Below, piece by piece: positions 11,409 through 23,524 of a stretch of 64,000 nt of DNA. A model generated the notes under the pieces. That model worked only from the letters and a program-made list of their open reading frames with translations, did no database searches and was not told where the DNA came from. Every line of letters starts with the position of its first letter. Position 1 is the stretch's first letter. A program made the translations under genes and the position numbers. Location: NCBI RefSeq assembly GCF_002878395.1, contig NC_061114.1:141700369-141764368 (forward strand), read 5' to 3'. This DNA comes from Capsicum annuum (taxonomy: Eukaryota > Streptophyta > Magnoliopsida > Solanales > Solanaceae).

Positions 11409-13079
11409 GGAAAGGTTGCTCATGATGACAAGAACAAGGTCCATAAACTTCTATGTACTCATTATGGAAGAGACTGGCACACAAGGGAAAATTATCAAAG
11501 CTGAATAAGTACTAGAATTAACAAACTCAGATAAGTTAGTGGGAGAATGCACATCCAAATAAATTTAACTATTTAAATAATATGAAAAAATTCTCTACCT
11601 AGATGGGCCAAGAAGGTCTTAATCAAACCATTGCCTTCTTACAGGGAACTAAAACTCAAATAGGTTCCTAAATCAAATAAGTGATCATGGTTTTATGTTT
11701 TACAAAGGGGATTACAATTAGGAATGTTACTTAAAAATGAGTGTTAAGAGCTTAATTTTAGAAGATATACATGTGTTCTCTCTCTCAAGGCACTCAAATA
11801 TGGAGGTGTCATATATTGAAAAAGTGGTTTCAAGGTACCTGGTCCTTAGAAGACTTATCTTAGAAAAGGAAGTTCTAGCTGGGTAAGTAAAATCAAGTTG
11901 AGGATCTAATCCTCAAAATATTCCATAAGAAGAAGTTCTAAGATAAAAGAGGTGTGCAAAGGCTAGAACATGGATTAATGAAGATAAACTGACCTAACAT
12001 ATTAATCACTGTAACTCTAAGAAATGTCTATGCTCAGAAGACAGGTATCCTTGGTATAAAAGGTTCTTGTTAATCTAACATAACTCCGTACCTTTGTAGG
12101 TATACACTCATGAGACAAGCTTAAGAGGAGAACAATTGAAGACAAAAAAAGTACAAAATTTAGTTAAAAAATGAAAGGGACCTTGTCCCACCACAGATGT
12201 TTGTACCTAGATAAAATGGTTAAATTAGCCATAAAATGTTGTCTGAAAAAAATCCATGCATGTTCTTTCCTCTAAGGACTAAATTTTTATGAAATATAAA
12301 GAGTCACACTTTATAGGTATAAAAATGTTAGTTCAAAAGGAACATCTTTTAATGAAATTGGTCTCCTCTTTAATTTGCTAAGTCAGACCTTCTTGTCATT
12401 ACTCTTAAACTAGTCCAAATTATCTTCCCAAATCTACAAATTTCTCAAAACCTAAACTAAGCCAGCTCATCTCAGTCTCTCAAAATCAAATAGACGATAT
12501 AAAAACTTTCTCAAACCCGGCAAAAGACCCAAAAGTAGAAAAAACTTTTGATAGTCAAACTAGACATCCCAAAATTAAGCATCCTGATTATTCAGATTTG
12601 AAAACCATGGAAAACATCGTTTGTAGTCCCCAACAACAAACTGCGTCAATTTTTTATGCTGAATCTTCCTTAGAATGTCCAAAACCCATAATTGAGTTAG
12701 TCTTCATTGAACCCTCTTCAATATTATATGCTTATTCTTAGCCGAGGATAAGAAAATTCTCACAAGAAACTCCCTCTTCTCTAAGAAAATTAAAACTACC
12801 TGAAATTTTACAAATTATTGAGTTATATGAATAATCAAAAAATATAAACCTTCTAAAACATAACAAGAACCTAGCTCAGTACACCCTCAGATTTAAACAC
12901 TATTTTTTCTGTGTTATTTGGTAATGAAACTTGAGTGAAAAGTGTTGATATTTTCTCTAATAAAAATAGGGTAGTAAAGAATTTACTTTTACTTGCATAT
13001 GAAACCAAGGAAAGCTTAGTAAATGGAGAAGAATAGGAAGTGGTGATAAGGATAAAGTGAATAAGGAAAAAGATAAGTT
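11409..13079. other. Element C interior between gag and second ORF; no pol seen
   Basis: A second knuckle-like remnant lies near 11440-11480. The segment 11590-11680 resembles the W-A-K-K-x-L-I-x-P-L linker seen in these elements. From 11700 to 12350 the sequence is too decayed to assign. The stretch 12400-12740 is rich in Ser, Pro, Asn and Lys codons and ends at a stop, resembling the low-complexity N-terminus of the second ORF. I looked for the GAG-pre-integrase, DDE integrase and RT motifs of Copia pol and did not find them. Confidence 0.45.
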
Positions 13080-13874
13080 GTGACCACCAAATGAGGTAGA
13101 TGAGAAGGATGAGGATGAATTGCCTCTAAGATGGTCGATAAAGAAACTGAGAGGAAATTTTTGTAAGGAGAAAGTGATAAACTCTGAGGTAATGGGTGAC
13201 TAGAACTTCTTCTACTTGAATTTTTGAAAAAAAATATTTGAAAATGCCATGAAGGAAAACAAAACTTCTACCATAATAATAAGAAGACTATAGAAATTAT
13301 TGCATTAGAGGAGAAAGAAAATGTGAAAGTTGTGGATGTTGACAAAAGTGAGGACATAGATTCAAAAAGATCTGCTACTAATGAGAAAACAAGAATGGTT
13401 GATGAGGGTGCTAAAAGGAACAGGTACTCTAAGTCAATTACTGGTGGATCTACTAGAATAAAAAAATAAATATTTAGATTTTAAAAAAGAAAAGATTCAG
13501 ATGTACTTAGTCCGATAAAAAGAAAAATCGATGAAAAAGGAGAGCCAATTAGTGAGCTTAAAAGAAAGAAAAAGAATGAATAAAGGAAACACATTCCAAG
13601 AGAAAGAAAGATTGGAAACCTCAGAAGACAGAAGATTCTATCTAGGAGAGTGTTTGATCTAAAAATATATGAAAAACCAGGGATGGAAGAACTATGAGAG
13701 TATGTGACACATTAAGGTTGGTTGCACCTGTTAAAAGAACAAACTCCCATTGTCTATATAGGTGAAGTGATAGAATTCTACTGCTCCATGGAATTCTTAG
13801 AGGATAGTTTAAGTTTGACAGAACAGCTGTAGGGAAAGGTTCTTAAGCTGGATAAAGAAACATTAGGAAGAATT
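13080..13874 (+). pseudogene. Second ORF of element C, N-terminal part (putative plant transposon protein)
   Basis: This is a degraded frame rich in Lys, Glu and Asp, with an acidic D-E-D-E-L-P-L block near 13110. At 13590-13870 it has a recognisable order: R-K-I-x-N-L-R-R-Q-K-I-L-S-R-R-V-F-D, then a P-G-M-E-E-L motif, G-W-x-H-L, I-V-Y-I-G-E-V-I-E-F-Y, and L-x-K-L-D-K-E-T-L-G. That order matches the 'putative plant transposon protein' domain found in Solanaceae retroelement ORFs; the molecular function is unknown. The frame is cut at 13874 by E1 and resumes at 23525. Stops and frameshifts are present. Confidence 0.55.
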
Positions 13875-16263
13875 TGTAATACCCCATATTTCCCTAGATT
13901 AATTTAACACTCAGTACAAGAGTAATCCTATATAAATTTTTTAAAATACTAATTATTTTTCAGTTTAGTGCTTACCTTTGAGTAGGAAATTCAGTCGGCT
14001 ATCCAACAATATAAAATTTGCCCAAATCTGATACCTAGGTGAAGAGTTATAACCATTTTTGTAAAAAGTGTGCCAAATGGTACATCACCGCATCACGAAG
14101 ACAGGCCAATGGCAATTGTCAAAATCTAGTGGGTCATCACAATAATGGTGCATCACGCCAAAGTCCCAGTTCATATTGTCTTTTTCCAGTGAGGCCGTAC
14201 GATTATGTCGCATCACGCCAAGGACAAAATTCATGTTCAATGAGGCACCGCGATGGTTCCGTGTTGCACCATTAGTCCAGTTCCCAGTTGTCCATATTCT
14301 AGTAACCCAACGTGATTGTACCGCATCACGCCGAGTGCCAAAATCTGGGTTTTTCAGTCAATTCTTAGATTTTAATTCCAAGGATTTTTAAGTCCTTTTC
14401 CCTCATCCCAGTCAGCCTAAACACGTAATTAACCCATAATTAACCTAGTTATAGCATTATTTCCTCACTTTCTCTCAAGATTAAAATATTCTCTCTCAAA
14501 GGGAAAAACCCTAGCTTCAAGAAAGCAAGAACAAACTCAAGAATTCCTCCGTGAACCTTTAAGAATTAATATTCCTGCGTATGTTAGGTGTTCATATATT
14601 GGTTGTTTTCACCCATAGAGCCCAAGAATCCATTTTAAAAAATTATAAGATTATTGATTCATGATTTCCATGCTTTAAATTGTATTGTATTCATGTTCAT
14701 GTCATTAATTGAGTTTCAATCCATGATTAATTGTAGATTCCATGAGATTGAAATAGTATGTATATTGAATTATGTAATTCCCATGTTATAATCCTTGAAT
14801 TAGAAAGTTTTGGTATTGTAGATATAATGTTTAGATGTTACCCATGATTATATGCATCAAGTTATGCTCCCCATGTGTTTGATAGAATGACCATATGAAT
14901 TAAATGGTGAAATCATGACATTCTAGCATATGTACAAGCTTATGCCTACCAGTGTTTCATAAAATTTCTCTATGAAGGGATTATGAACAAGTGGACCTTG
15001 TTATGCTTTTCAAGATCATGCTATGCTTTACTTTTAATGCTATCAAGTCTTGGGGGAATCTAATATCCGACAATCTAGCTGTTTAATAGAGATACAATAG
15101 TTACAGAATAGTCTTAGTCATGTCACAAAATGGTAGTACTCAGTCAGTTACAGAACTCAGTGAAACTCAGTATCAGTCTAGTCTAGTTTAGTATAATAAT
15201 CAGTGTCTATTAAGTGGGGAGTAGGATTCAACATCGAGTGAACCCAAGGATGGGGATTCACCTACAAGTTAAGGGTGTGATCCTTAGAAGCAGTTCTTAC
15301 ATTCTAGTACAGCATAGCCAGCGTAGGTTGAGACATCAACCTACTAGTTAAGGGTTTATGAGGTATTTTAACCTGCCAGTTGAGGGTTCCACCATTCTCA
15401 TTAGAGTACCTGCCAGATGAGGGTGACTCTTCAGCTTATCTTTACCGGTGGCATGTTACTAACACCCTTCCAGTTGGGGTTACAACTTGGACCAAAAATC
15501 TATCTAGAAAAGGGGTATGTCGATTAGATGATTACTTCACATAATTCAGTTTCAGTCTCAGAATAGAACTCAGTTCAGTTCTACAGACCCAGGACTTTCA
15601 GACAGAGTTAATCAGTTTGGGAAACTCAGTTATCAGTAATATCAAAGATCATTTACTCAATTATCAGAATTCAGAACTCAGCTTCAGTAAAAGCTTAATA
15701 TATACATATATATGCACATATTGCATACTCAGTATTTGTAGCAGTTTTAGTTACTCTATATCATTCAGTAATTTATTGTTCTTACATATGACCCCTTGCA
15801 TTCAGCTTTGCCTCATTTAGAATACCAATTGCACTATTATGTCTCATATCATAGGTATAAATGCTCATGTTCCTGACTGTGCATAGACAGATTCAGTTAA
15901 GAGCAGTAGATTTAATAGTGAGTCCTCATCTATAGAGGATATGCTTTTATTTTAGCATTACAGTAGCTTTAGTATTTTAATATTCAGAGTTAGTTAGGGG
16001 CTTGTCCCATTAACTCCACTTTCAGACAATTCAGTTAGAGGCTTTTCAGACTAGACTAATTTAGACAGTGTACAATTTATCAGATATTAATAGTTGTTAT
16101 TTATTGTCAGTATTTAGATTTTGCACCTTATGGAAATTTAGCCTATTTTCTGTAAGTATTATTATTCAGTGCTCACAGCAGGTACCAGTTATAGGTTAGC
16201 TTGTGGTCCTTTGCGATCATAAGTACCGTTTAGCATCAGGGGGTAGAGACTCATGGCATTACG
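13875..16263 (+). repeat. E1 left LTR
   Basis: It starts TGTAATACCCCATATTTCC and ends GGCATTACG, where the terminal A has become G. It pairs with 21069-23524. It includes a CpG-containing motif cluster (14082-14340), a TATA-like TATATAAA at 13929-13936 that is probably too close to the 5' end to be the main promoter, and a region of repeated TCAGT-type strings (15100-15690). Open frames of 60-80 codons inside it (14039-14391, 15617-15820) are not genes; the equivalent frames are disrupted in the other LTR. Confidence 0.85.
14082..14340 (+). repeat. CpG-rich motif cluster in E1 left LTR
   Basis: Imperfect copies of a short motif built on CACCGCATCACG / CCGCATCACGCC recur about every 40-60 bases in otherwise AT-rich DNA. 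The same cluster lies at 21281-21540 in the right LTR. Change of CG to CA or TG at several copies is consistent with deamination of methylated CpG. Confidence 0.6.
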
Positions 16264-16486
16264 AACTTTGCATAAGATCCTAAGGTTCAAATGAGTCCTA
16301 AAGAGTATGAATTCCATGTCTAGTAGAGTCTTATGCATGTGTGTGTAGCGCGCTACACTTATGGATAAGAGGCTATGAGGTATTTTTAGGAAACGTTTTC
16401 CTTCTTTTAGTATTCATATTGTGCGAGTAAGCATGAGCTCAATTTAAACTCTTAGTCTAATCCTTTCTTACTTTTATTTACGAAAC

Positions 16487-17531
16487 ATTCCTCCTAAAAA
16501 TACCAACAGAAGAAGAACATGAAAACAGTCAGCACCTCAGCTCATTCAGGCAGATCCCCTGGATGATTATGTCTCCCATACAAAATTTAGAGCTATGTTC
16601 ACCACTGCAGCCAATTCTGTAGCAGCTCAGAATGAATGACCAGCTGCTGTTCAGGCCAAACCAGAGGAGAATACCACTGCAGATAAGATTTAGTACTTCA
16701 CCTTCATGAATCCTTCTCTATTTTCATGATCTAAGACAAAGAGTATCCACAAGATTTCCTCGACCAGGTTTAGAAAGTCACAGATATTATGGGAGTGACT
16801 TCTAGTAAGAGTACTGAGTTAACTTCCTATTAGCTATAAGATGTAGCGCATACGTTGTTTAAGCAGTGGAAGGTATATCAGAGCGCAGATGCAGAGCCCA
16901 TAGATTGGGAAGAGTTTGCTACTACTTTTCTTGATAGATTCTTTCCCTTAGAGATAAGAGAAGAGAATGTGTTAGAGTTCATCAATCTCAGGTAAGGTAG
17001 TATGAGCGTGAAAGAGTATTCCATAAAGTTTACTAAGTTAGCTAGGTATGCTCCCCATGTAGTAATAGACAATAGGTCAAGAATGAGCAATTTTGTGTCT
17101 TTGGTGTTAGAGAGTGTGGTTAAGGAGTGCAGAACTGCGATGTTGATCAAAGAAATAGACATATCTAGTCTTGTAGTACATACTAAGTAGATAGAGTAAG
17201 TGCAGAATAAGGTGAGAGAGCAGGAGAATAAGAGAGCTAGAATAGGTAGAATAATTTCACTCAGCCAAAGTCAGAGGGCGGTAATCGTTCCCAGTTCTAC
17301 CTAAAATCTTCAATTCCATCTTTGTCTTCAGCCAGTGCTCCAGTCCCTAAGTTCAGGAATGGTAAAAAAGATAAGGCACCAGGCTCTAAATCTCAGGGTA
17401 GTGTCAGTAGTGCTCGAAAAAATCCCTTTTGTCAGAAATATGGTAGAAACCGTCAGGGTATCTGCAGGGCTGGAAATGATGTTTGTTTTGGGTGTGGCAA
17501 GATAGGATATAGAATTAGATATTGTCCTTAG
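16487..17531 (+). pseudogene. E1 gag
   Basis: The expected start (ATG-CCT-CCT in related elements) is ATT-CCT-CCT here. Stops and frameshifts break the frame. Recognisable blocks are the capsid core (P-L-E-I-R-E-E-N-V-L-E-F-I-N-L-R, then a TAG where CAG is expected, then G-S-M-S-V-K-E-Y-S and a K-F-T-K-L-A-R-Y-A-P motif around 16950-17060) and a basic Ser-rich linker. A CCHC zinc knuckle at about 17420-17530 reads C-F-G-C-G-K-I-G-Y with the His replaced by Arg before the last Cys. It would make the particle capsid and nucleocapsid. The loss of the knuckle His and the many stops make it inactive. Confidence 0.8.
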
Positions 17532-17639
17532 TCAGGTTATTATGGTTAGTATAATCGTTCCTTAGTTCAGTCTAATCGCCCGAATGAGTAGGGTGCCACC
17601 TCCAGTTGTACCAGTGGACAATACTTAAACAAGATCTAT

Positions 17640-18060
17640 GCATTTTAGTCTTGACAATATCAGGAAACTTCTCCTAATGTGGTCACTGTTATGTTATAGA
17701 TCTTTTATTTACATGTTTATGCCTTATTAGATCGAGGAGTTTCTTTGTCTTTTGTAACTTCTTACATAGCAGTCAATTTCAAAGTTAAACAATAAATCTT
17801 AATAGAACCTTTCTCTGTCTCTGCTCTAGTGGGTCAGTTATTATAGCCCGATAAGTATACAACAACTGTCTGGTTATGATATCTCAAAAAGTCACTTCAG
17901 AAGACTTAGTAGAATTTGAGATGGTGTATTTTGATGTCATTCTCAAAATGGATTTGCTCCATTCATGCTATGCCTCAGTTGATTATAGAAACAGAATTGT
18001 CCATTTTCATTTTTCAAATGAACCAATCCTTGAATGAAGGGGTAGTACCACAACGCTTAA
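17640..18060 (+). pseudogene. E1 aspartic protease
   Basis: The segment Y-A-L-L-D-R-G-V-S-L-S-F-V-T corresponds to the usual A-L-L-D-P-G-A-(S/T)-L-S-F-V-T of this clade, so the residues after the catalytic Asp are changed. Downstream F-D-V-I-L-x-M-D-L-L-H-S matches the conserved second half (F-D-V-I-L-G-M-D-W-L). One or more stops interrupt it. It sits between gag and RT, as expected for a gypsy polyprotein. Confidence 0.75.
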
Positions 18061-18124
18061 GGTTCAGTTATTTTCATACCTTCGAGCGAGAAAAATAATA
18101 TCCAAGGGATGTGTCTATCATCTT

Positions 18125-19030
18125 GTGAGAGTCAAAGACTCTAGTTTAGAAACTCCTAGTCTTGAGTCAGTTCCCGTAGTAAATGAATTCTCATATGTGT
18201 TTCTCAAAGATCTTCCTGGAGTTCCTCCCATTGGGGAAATTGACTTTGGAATAAACCTTCTTCGAAACACTCAGCCTATCTCTACTCACCATACCAAATG
18301 GCTCCTGCTGAACTCAGAGAGTTAAAAGAACAGTTAAAAGATCTCCTAGATAAGGGATTCATCAGACCAAGTGTTTCCTCGTGGGGCTACCAGTTTTATT
18401 CATCCATAAGAAAGACGGTTATCTCAGGATATGTATTGACTACCGTCAGTTAAACAAAGTCATAATCAAGAACAAATATCCACATCCTAGAATTGATGAC
18501 TTGTTTAACCAACTTCAGGGCGCCAGTTGCTTTTCTGATATAGACCTCAGATTAGGCTATCATCAACTCAGGGCCAGAGAATGTGACATTCTGAAAACAA
18601 ATTTTTGAACATGGTATGGTCACTTCAAATTTATAGTCATGTAATTTAGTCTCACTAATGCCCCAACAACTTTCATGGACTTAATGAACTATGTGTTTAA
18701 GTATTACTTGGACATGTTTGTTGTAGTCTTGATTGATGACATTCTTATGTATTCCCGAAGTGAGAATAATCATATAGATGACCTTAAAATGGTACTTCAG
18801 AGTCTCATAAACCATTAGTTGTTTACCAAATTTAGTAAGTGAAAATTTTGGCTAAGGTTTATAGCATTCCTTGGGCATATTATTTCCAGTGATGGCATTG
18901 GAGTTGATCCTCAAAAGACCAAAGCAGTGAGAAACTAGCCTAGACACATCTCTATATCAAACATCAGGAATTTCTTAGGTTTAGCTGGCTATTACCATTG
19001 GTTTGTTGAAGGGTTATCATCTATTCCATC
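18125..19030 (+). pseudogene. E1 reverse transcriptase
   Basis: Blocks in order: the pre-[11 protein letters not shown] strand, [17 protein letters not shown], a frameshift at the S-S-W-G motif, [18 protein letters not shown] (18411-18460), then [12 protein letters not shown] (one Asp of the palm triad) and [11 protein letters not shown]. The [11 protein letters not shown] box near 18722-18752 carries the two catalytic Asp residues. The thumb F-L-G-H-I-I-S-S-D-G-I follows. The catalytic Asps are present, but at least five stops and two frameshifts prevent translation. Confidence 0.88.
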
Positions 19031-19103
19031 CCCCATGTCCAGATTGACTCAGAAGAAAGTTAAGCTTCAGTGGTCATATTCTTGTGAGAAATGTTTTTAG
19101 GAG

Positions 19104-19511
19104 TTGAAGACTCGACTCACCTCAGCCATAGTTTTAACAATACCAGATGGTTCAGATGGATTTGTTGTGTACTGTGATGCATCTAAAGTATGTTTGGGTT
19201 GTGTTTTCATGCTTAGAGGTAAGGTCATACCCTATGCCTCTAGATATCTTAAACCCCATGAGAAAAATTACCCTACCCATGATATTGAGTTAGTAGCTGT
19301 AGTGTTTGCCTTAAAGGTTTCTCAGATCACAAAAGTCTGTAGTATATGTTCTTTTAATTTATGTCAGAGATGGTGGTTAGAATTTATAAAAGATTATGAC
19401 ATAAGTGTTCTATACCATCTGGGCAAGGCCAATGTAGTGGAAGATGCTCTCAGTAGGTTGTACATGGGTAGCATTGCTCATGTTGAGAATTGTAAGAAGA
19501 AGTTAGTTTAG
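19104..19511 (+). pseudogene. E1 RNase H
   Basis: An open stretch of 135 codons encodes the gypsy RNase H: V-V-Y-C-D-A-S (first catalytic Asp), [28 protein letters not shown] (second acidic pair), then a deletion/frameshift in the middle, and [30 protein letters not shown]. The third acidic motif (T-D-H-K-S-L in intact relatives) is missing from the deleted middle. This is the longest open segment of E1 and its length is a chance survival. Confidence 0.85.
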
Positions 19512-19659
19512 GAAGTTCATCAACTTGCCCAATTAGGTGTCTACTTAGTCGACTCAGCAGCGGGTAGTGTATGGGTGTAGAATAGCTCAGAATCATCCTT
19601 GTTGTCCAAAGTAAAGGAAAAGTAGGACAGAGATCCCAGTCTAATTATGCTGAAAGAGT

Positions 19660-20300
19660 CATTCTAGATCGGTACGTAGAGGTTTTCTCCCAAGGGGGAG
19701 ATAGTGTGTTGCATTTCCAGCACAACATGTCAGCAAGTTAAAATTAAGTACCAGAAGCTTTGTGGGCCCTTGCAGGAGTTCAGTATACCTACATAGAAAT
19801 AGGAAGAAGTGAATATGGACTTTGTGATGGGTTTGACTCGTACTCATCGTCAGTATGATTACATTTGTGTTATCTTAGATAGAATGACCAAATCAAATCA
19901 TTTTTTACTAGTTAATACTTCCTATTCAACCAAGGACTATACCAAACTCTATATCTAAGATTTAATTAGGTTTTACAGAGTTCCAGTATCCATTATCTCA
20001 GATAGATGTACCCAATTTACCTTTCACTTCTAGAAAGCATTCAAAAAAGGTCTTGGTACCTAAGTTCACCTCAGTACAACTTTTTACAGTCAAAAAGATG
20101 GTCAAGCAGAAAGGACCATTTTGACTCTATAAGATATGTTAAGATCATGTGTTGTTGATTCTACAGGTAGTTAGGATGACCACTCTCCATTAATCGAATT
20201 CGTATATAATAAAAGTTATCATTCTAGTATTTAGATACCTTCATTTGAGGCTCTTTATGGTAGGAGATGCAGATCTCTAAACGGTTGGTTCGAGTTAGAT
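19660..20300 (+). pseudogene. E1 integrase core
   Basis: The H-H-C-C zinc-finger domain is mostly deleted: only the last C-Q-Q-V-K block (19725-19740) remains after a short scrambled segment. The DDE core is recognisable: N-M-D-F-V-M-G-L (first Asp), S-I-I-S-D-R-C-T-Q-F (second Asp), and Q-A-E-R-T-I-L-T-L with the catalytic Glu kept at 20109-20111. F-E-A-L-Y-G-R-R-C-R-S follows. Several stops, mostly TAG, interrupt it. Confidence 0.82.
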
Positions 20301-20760
20301 GAAGCCACAGTAGTACGGCCTGACTTAATCTCAATTTTGATATCGATGATTTTGTGTTCTTGAAAATCTCTCCCATGAAGGGGGTGAAGAGGTTAAGCAA
20401 GAAGGGAAAACTCAGTCCCTGATATGTCGGTCCTGATAGAATCCTCAGCCATTTTTGAAAGATAGCTTATGAGGTTGAATTACCTTAAGACCTAGCTTCA
20501 GTGAACCCAATATTGCACATCTCCTTGCTAAAGAAATGCATTGGTGACCCAGCAGTCTTAGTTCCCATAGAGGGAAGAGATATTAAGAATTATCTCTCTT
20601 TCAAAGAGGTTCTATTACAGATCCTCAATCGTCAAATTTGCAGACTGAGTAACAAAAAAGTTACCTTGATCAATGTTCTTTGGCAGAATTAGTCCATTAG
20701 GGAGCTACTTGGGAAGCAGGAGCAGATATGCAGACTGAGTATCCTCACCTCTTCTCCACA
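20301..20760 (+). pseudogene. E1 integrase C-terminus / chromodomain-like region
   Basis: V-G-P-D-R-I-L, Y-E-V-E-L-P and I-L-H-I-S-L-L-K-K-C-I-G-D-P-A match the C-terminal tail of the Tekay/Del clade. They are followed by L-S-F-K-E-V-L-L-Q-I-L-N-R-Q and N-K-K-V-T-L-I-N-V-L-W-Q-N, the chromodomain-like part. An intact chromodomain would steer integration to heterochromatin; this is family knowledge, not seen here. Confidence 0.7.
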
Positions 20761-21054
20761 AATTTAGATTGAACTTAAGGCAACATCCTTTCTTAGCATT
20801 ACTCAGTTCTATGTTCAGTTATAGTTATAAACTTGGTATTCTTTACCGTTGTATATCATCTTCATGACAGTCATGCATTCATGAATCAGTTTAGCCTTGT
20901 AATCAAACATCAGATATGCATGTTTAGAATGAAAACATAGATTATTAGTACATTAAGCCAAGTACTCCATGCATTAGATATGCATGTACAGTTTGTAAAC
21001 TTAGTCTATTAGTGTTTCTCAGCTTAATCAGTCTCATTCGAGGAGGAATGTACC

Positions 21055-21068
21055 GAAAGGGGAGATAT
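21055..21068 (+). promoter_or_regulatory. E1 polypurine tract
   Basis: GAAAGGGGAGATAT directly precedes the right LTR. It primes plus-strand DNA synthesis in LTR elements. The same place is GGGCAGATAT in E4 and AGAAGGAGATAT in G. Confidence 0.75.
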
Positions 21069-23524
21069 TGTAATGCCCCATATTTCCTTAGCTTAATTTA
21101 ACTCTCAATACATGAGTAATCCTATATAAGATTTTTAAAATACTTAGTATTTTTAGATTAGATCTTACCATAGCATAGGAAATTCAGTCAGCTTTCCAAC
21201 GATATAAAATTTTCCCAAATCTGATACCCTGGAAATGAGTTATAACTATTTTTGTAACATAGTGTGCCAAATGGCACATCACCGCATCGCGGAGCCAGGA
21301 CAAATGGCAATTGTCAAAATTTAGTTGGTCGTTGTGATAATGGTACATCACGCCATAGTCCCAGTTCACAATTATCTTTTTCCAGTTAGGCCACGCAATG
21401 CCACCGCGTCGCGCCAAGGACCAAATTCATGTTCAGTGAGGCACCGCGATGGCGCTTCATCACACCATCACTCTAGTTCCAAGTTGTCCATTTTCTAGTG
21501 GCCCGATGCAAATGTACTGCGTCGCACCAAGTGCTAAAATTTAGGTTTTTTAATCAATTCCGAGTTTTTAATTCCAAGGTCCTTTAAGTCCTTCTCCCTC
21601 ACCTATGTCAGCCTAAATATGTAATTAACCCTTTATTAATCTAGTTATAGCATTATTTCCTCATTTTCTCTCAAGATTAAAATATTCTCTCCTAAAGGAC
21701 AAAACCCTAGCTTTAAGTAAGCAAGAACAAACTCAAGAATTCCTCCAAGAACCTTCAAGAATTAATATTCCCAGGTATGTTAGGTGTTTTTCGATCGGTT
21801 CCTTTAACCCATAGAGCCCAAGAATCAATTTTTTAAAAACTACAAGATTATTGATTCATGATTTACATGTTTGAAATTGGATTGTATTCATGGTCATGAC
21901 ATTAACTGAGTTTCAATCCATGGTTAATTGTAGATTCCATGTGATTAAAATAACATGTATATTGAATTATGTAATTCCCATATATAATCCTTGAATTAGC
22001 TAGTTTGGTGTTGTAGTTATAATGTTTTGATGTTACCCATGATTATATGCATCAAGTTGTGCTCCCTATATATTTGATAGAATGCCCATGTGAACTAAAT
22101 GGTGAAATCATGAAAAGGAAGCATATGTATGAGATTATGCCCTACAAGTGTTTGATAAAATATCTCTATGAATGAATTATGAACAAGTGGACCTTGTTAT
22201 GCTTTTGAAGATCATGCTATCCTTTACTTTTGATACTATAGAGTCCTGGGGGTATATAATATTTGACAATCTAGCTATTTACCTAGAACTATAATAGTTA
22301 CGAAATAGTCTCAGTTATGTGACAAGATAGTAGTACTCAGTCAGTTATAGAACTTAGTGAAACTCAGTATCAGTCCAGTCCAGTTAAGTATAATAATTAG
22401 TGTCTATTCAGTTGGGAGTATGATTCATTACCGAGTTAACCCAAGGATGGGCAATCACCTGCCAGTTGAGGGTGTCATCCTTAGAACTATTCCTTGCATT
22501 CAAGAACTATGTAGACAACACAGGTTGAGAAATCAACCTGCTAGTTAAGGGTTGATGAGGTATTTTAACCTACCAGTCGAGGGTTCCATTGTCCTCATTA
22601 GAGTACCTGCCAGATGAGGGTGACTCTTCATCTTGTCTTTACCTGTGGCATGGTACTGACACCCTTCCAGCTGGAGTTACAGGTTGGACCCTAAATATAT
22701 TTAGAAAAGGTGTATATCGGTTAGATAATTACTTCCCACAGCTTCAGTTTCAATATAAGAATAGAACTTAGTTTAGTTCTACAAAATTAGGACTGTCAGA
22801 CACAGTCAATTAGTTTTAATAACTCAATTATCAGTATTCTTAGATATCAGTTACTCAGTTATCAAAATTCAGAACCCAGCTTTAGTAAAAGGTCAGTATA
22901 TATACATATATATATATACAGTATTGCATACTCAGTATTTACAGCAGTTTCACCTACTCTATAATATTAAGTCAGTTATTATTCATGCATATGACCTCTT
23001 GTATTTAGCCTTACCTCATCTAGTATACCAGTATATTGCAAATGCTGAATCATACTTTCTCATTGGCTATGATGTTTTATATCATAGGCTCAAATTCTTA
23101 GGTTTCTGACTGCGCATAGATAGATTCAACAAACAACAACTGATTCAGTAGTGAGTCCTCATCAATTGAATATATTTTTTTATTTAAGCATTACAATAGC
23201 TTTAGTATTTTAGTAGACAGAATTAGTTGGGGGATTATCCCATCAACTCAACTTTCAGATAGTTCAGTTAGACGCTTTTCATACTAGACTAGTTCAGACA
23301 TTGCGCTATTTCTCAAATATTATTATAGTTTTTACTCTTTATCAACATTCATATTATGAACCTTATGGCATTTCAGCCTATTTTCTATATTATTTCAGTA
23401 TTATTATTCGGTGCTCACAGTAGGTATCAGTTATGGGTTACCTTGTGGTCCTTCAGGGTCTAAGCATCGTATGGCATCTAGGGTGCATCGTATGGCATCT
23501 AGGGTGCAGACTCGGGGTATTATA
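21069..23524 (+). repeat. E1 right LTR
   Basis: It starts TGTAATGCCCCATATTTCC and ends GGTATTATA (CA replaced by TA). It contains the CpG-rich cluster at 21281-21540, a TA microsatellite at 22897-22920, and a perfect 21-bp tandem duplication near the 3' end that is absent from the left LTR. This explains part of its extra length (2456 versus 2389 bases). Confidence 0.85.
23464..23505. repeat. Perfect 21-bp tandem duplication
   Basis: Two identical 21-bp units, 23464-23484 and 23485-23505, beginning GCATCGTATGG. The left LTR has only one unit at the matching place, so the duplication arose after E1 inserted. Confidence 0.9.

Larger units (their letters stand above)
13875..23524 (+). mobile_element. 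Element E1: complete but decayed Tekay/Del-like gypsy retrotransposon
   Basis: Two LTRs of ~2.4 kb flank gag, protease, RT, RNase H and integrase in gypsy order, all in the plus direction, with a polypurine tract before the right LTR. Bases outside the element are GAATT (13870-13874) and GAATC (23525-23529), a 5-bp target duplication with one change. The element lies inside the second ORF of C. It is dead: every domain carries stops, the primer-binding site is destroyed, the protease motif is mutated and most of the integrase zinc finger is deleted. LTRs differ at roughly one base in six to seven by eye over the first 250 bases, so the insertion is old. Confidence 0.85.

Noticed and set aside
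12400..12740. Host gene exon (Ser/Pro/Lys-rich stretch)
   Set aside because: It is located between the LTRs of C directly upstream of ORF2 and resembles the low-complexity start of that ORF; no splice or start context supports a host gene.
14039..14391. Overlapping open frames of 71-78 codons rich in Arg, Ser and His
   Set aside because: They are produced by the CpG-rich motif cluster of the E1 LTR and are not preserved in the right LTR.
22897..22920. TA repeat as a replication origin or promoter
   Set aside because: It is a simple TA microsatellite also found at 15697-15716 in the other E1 LTR; no further evidence.
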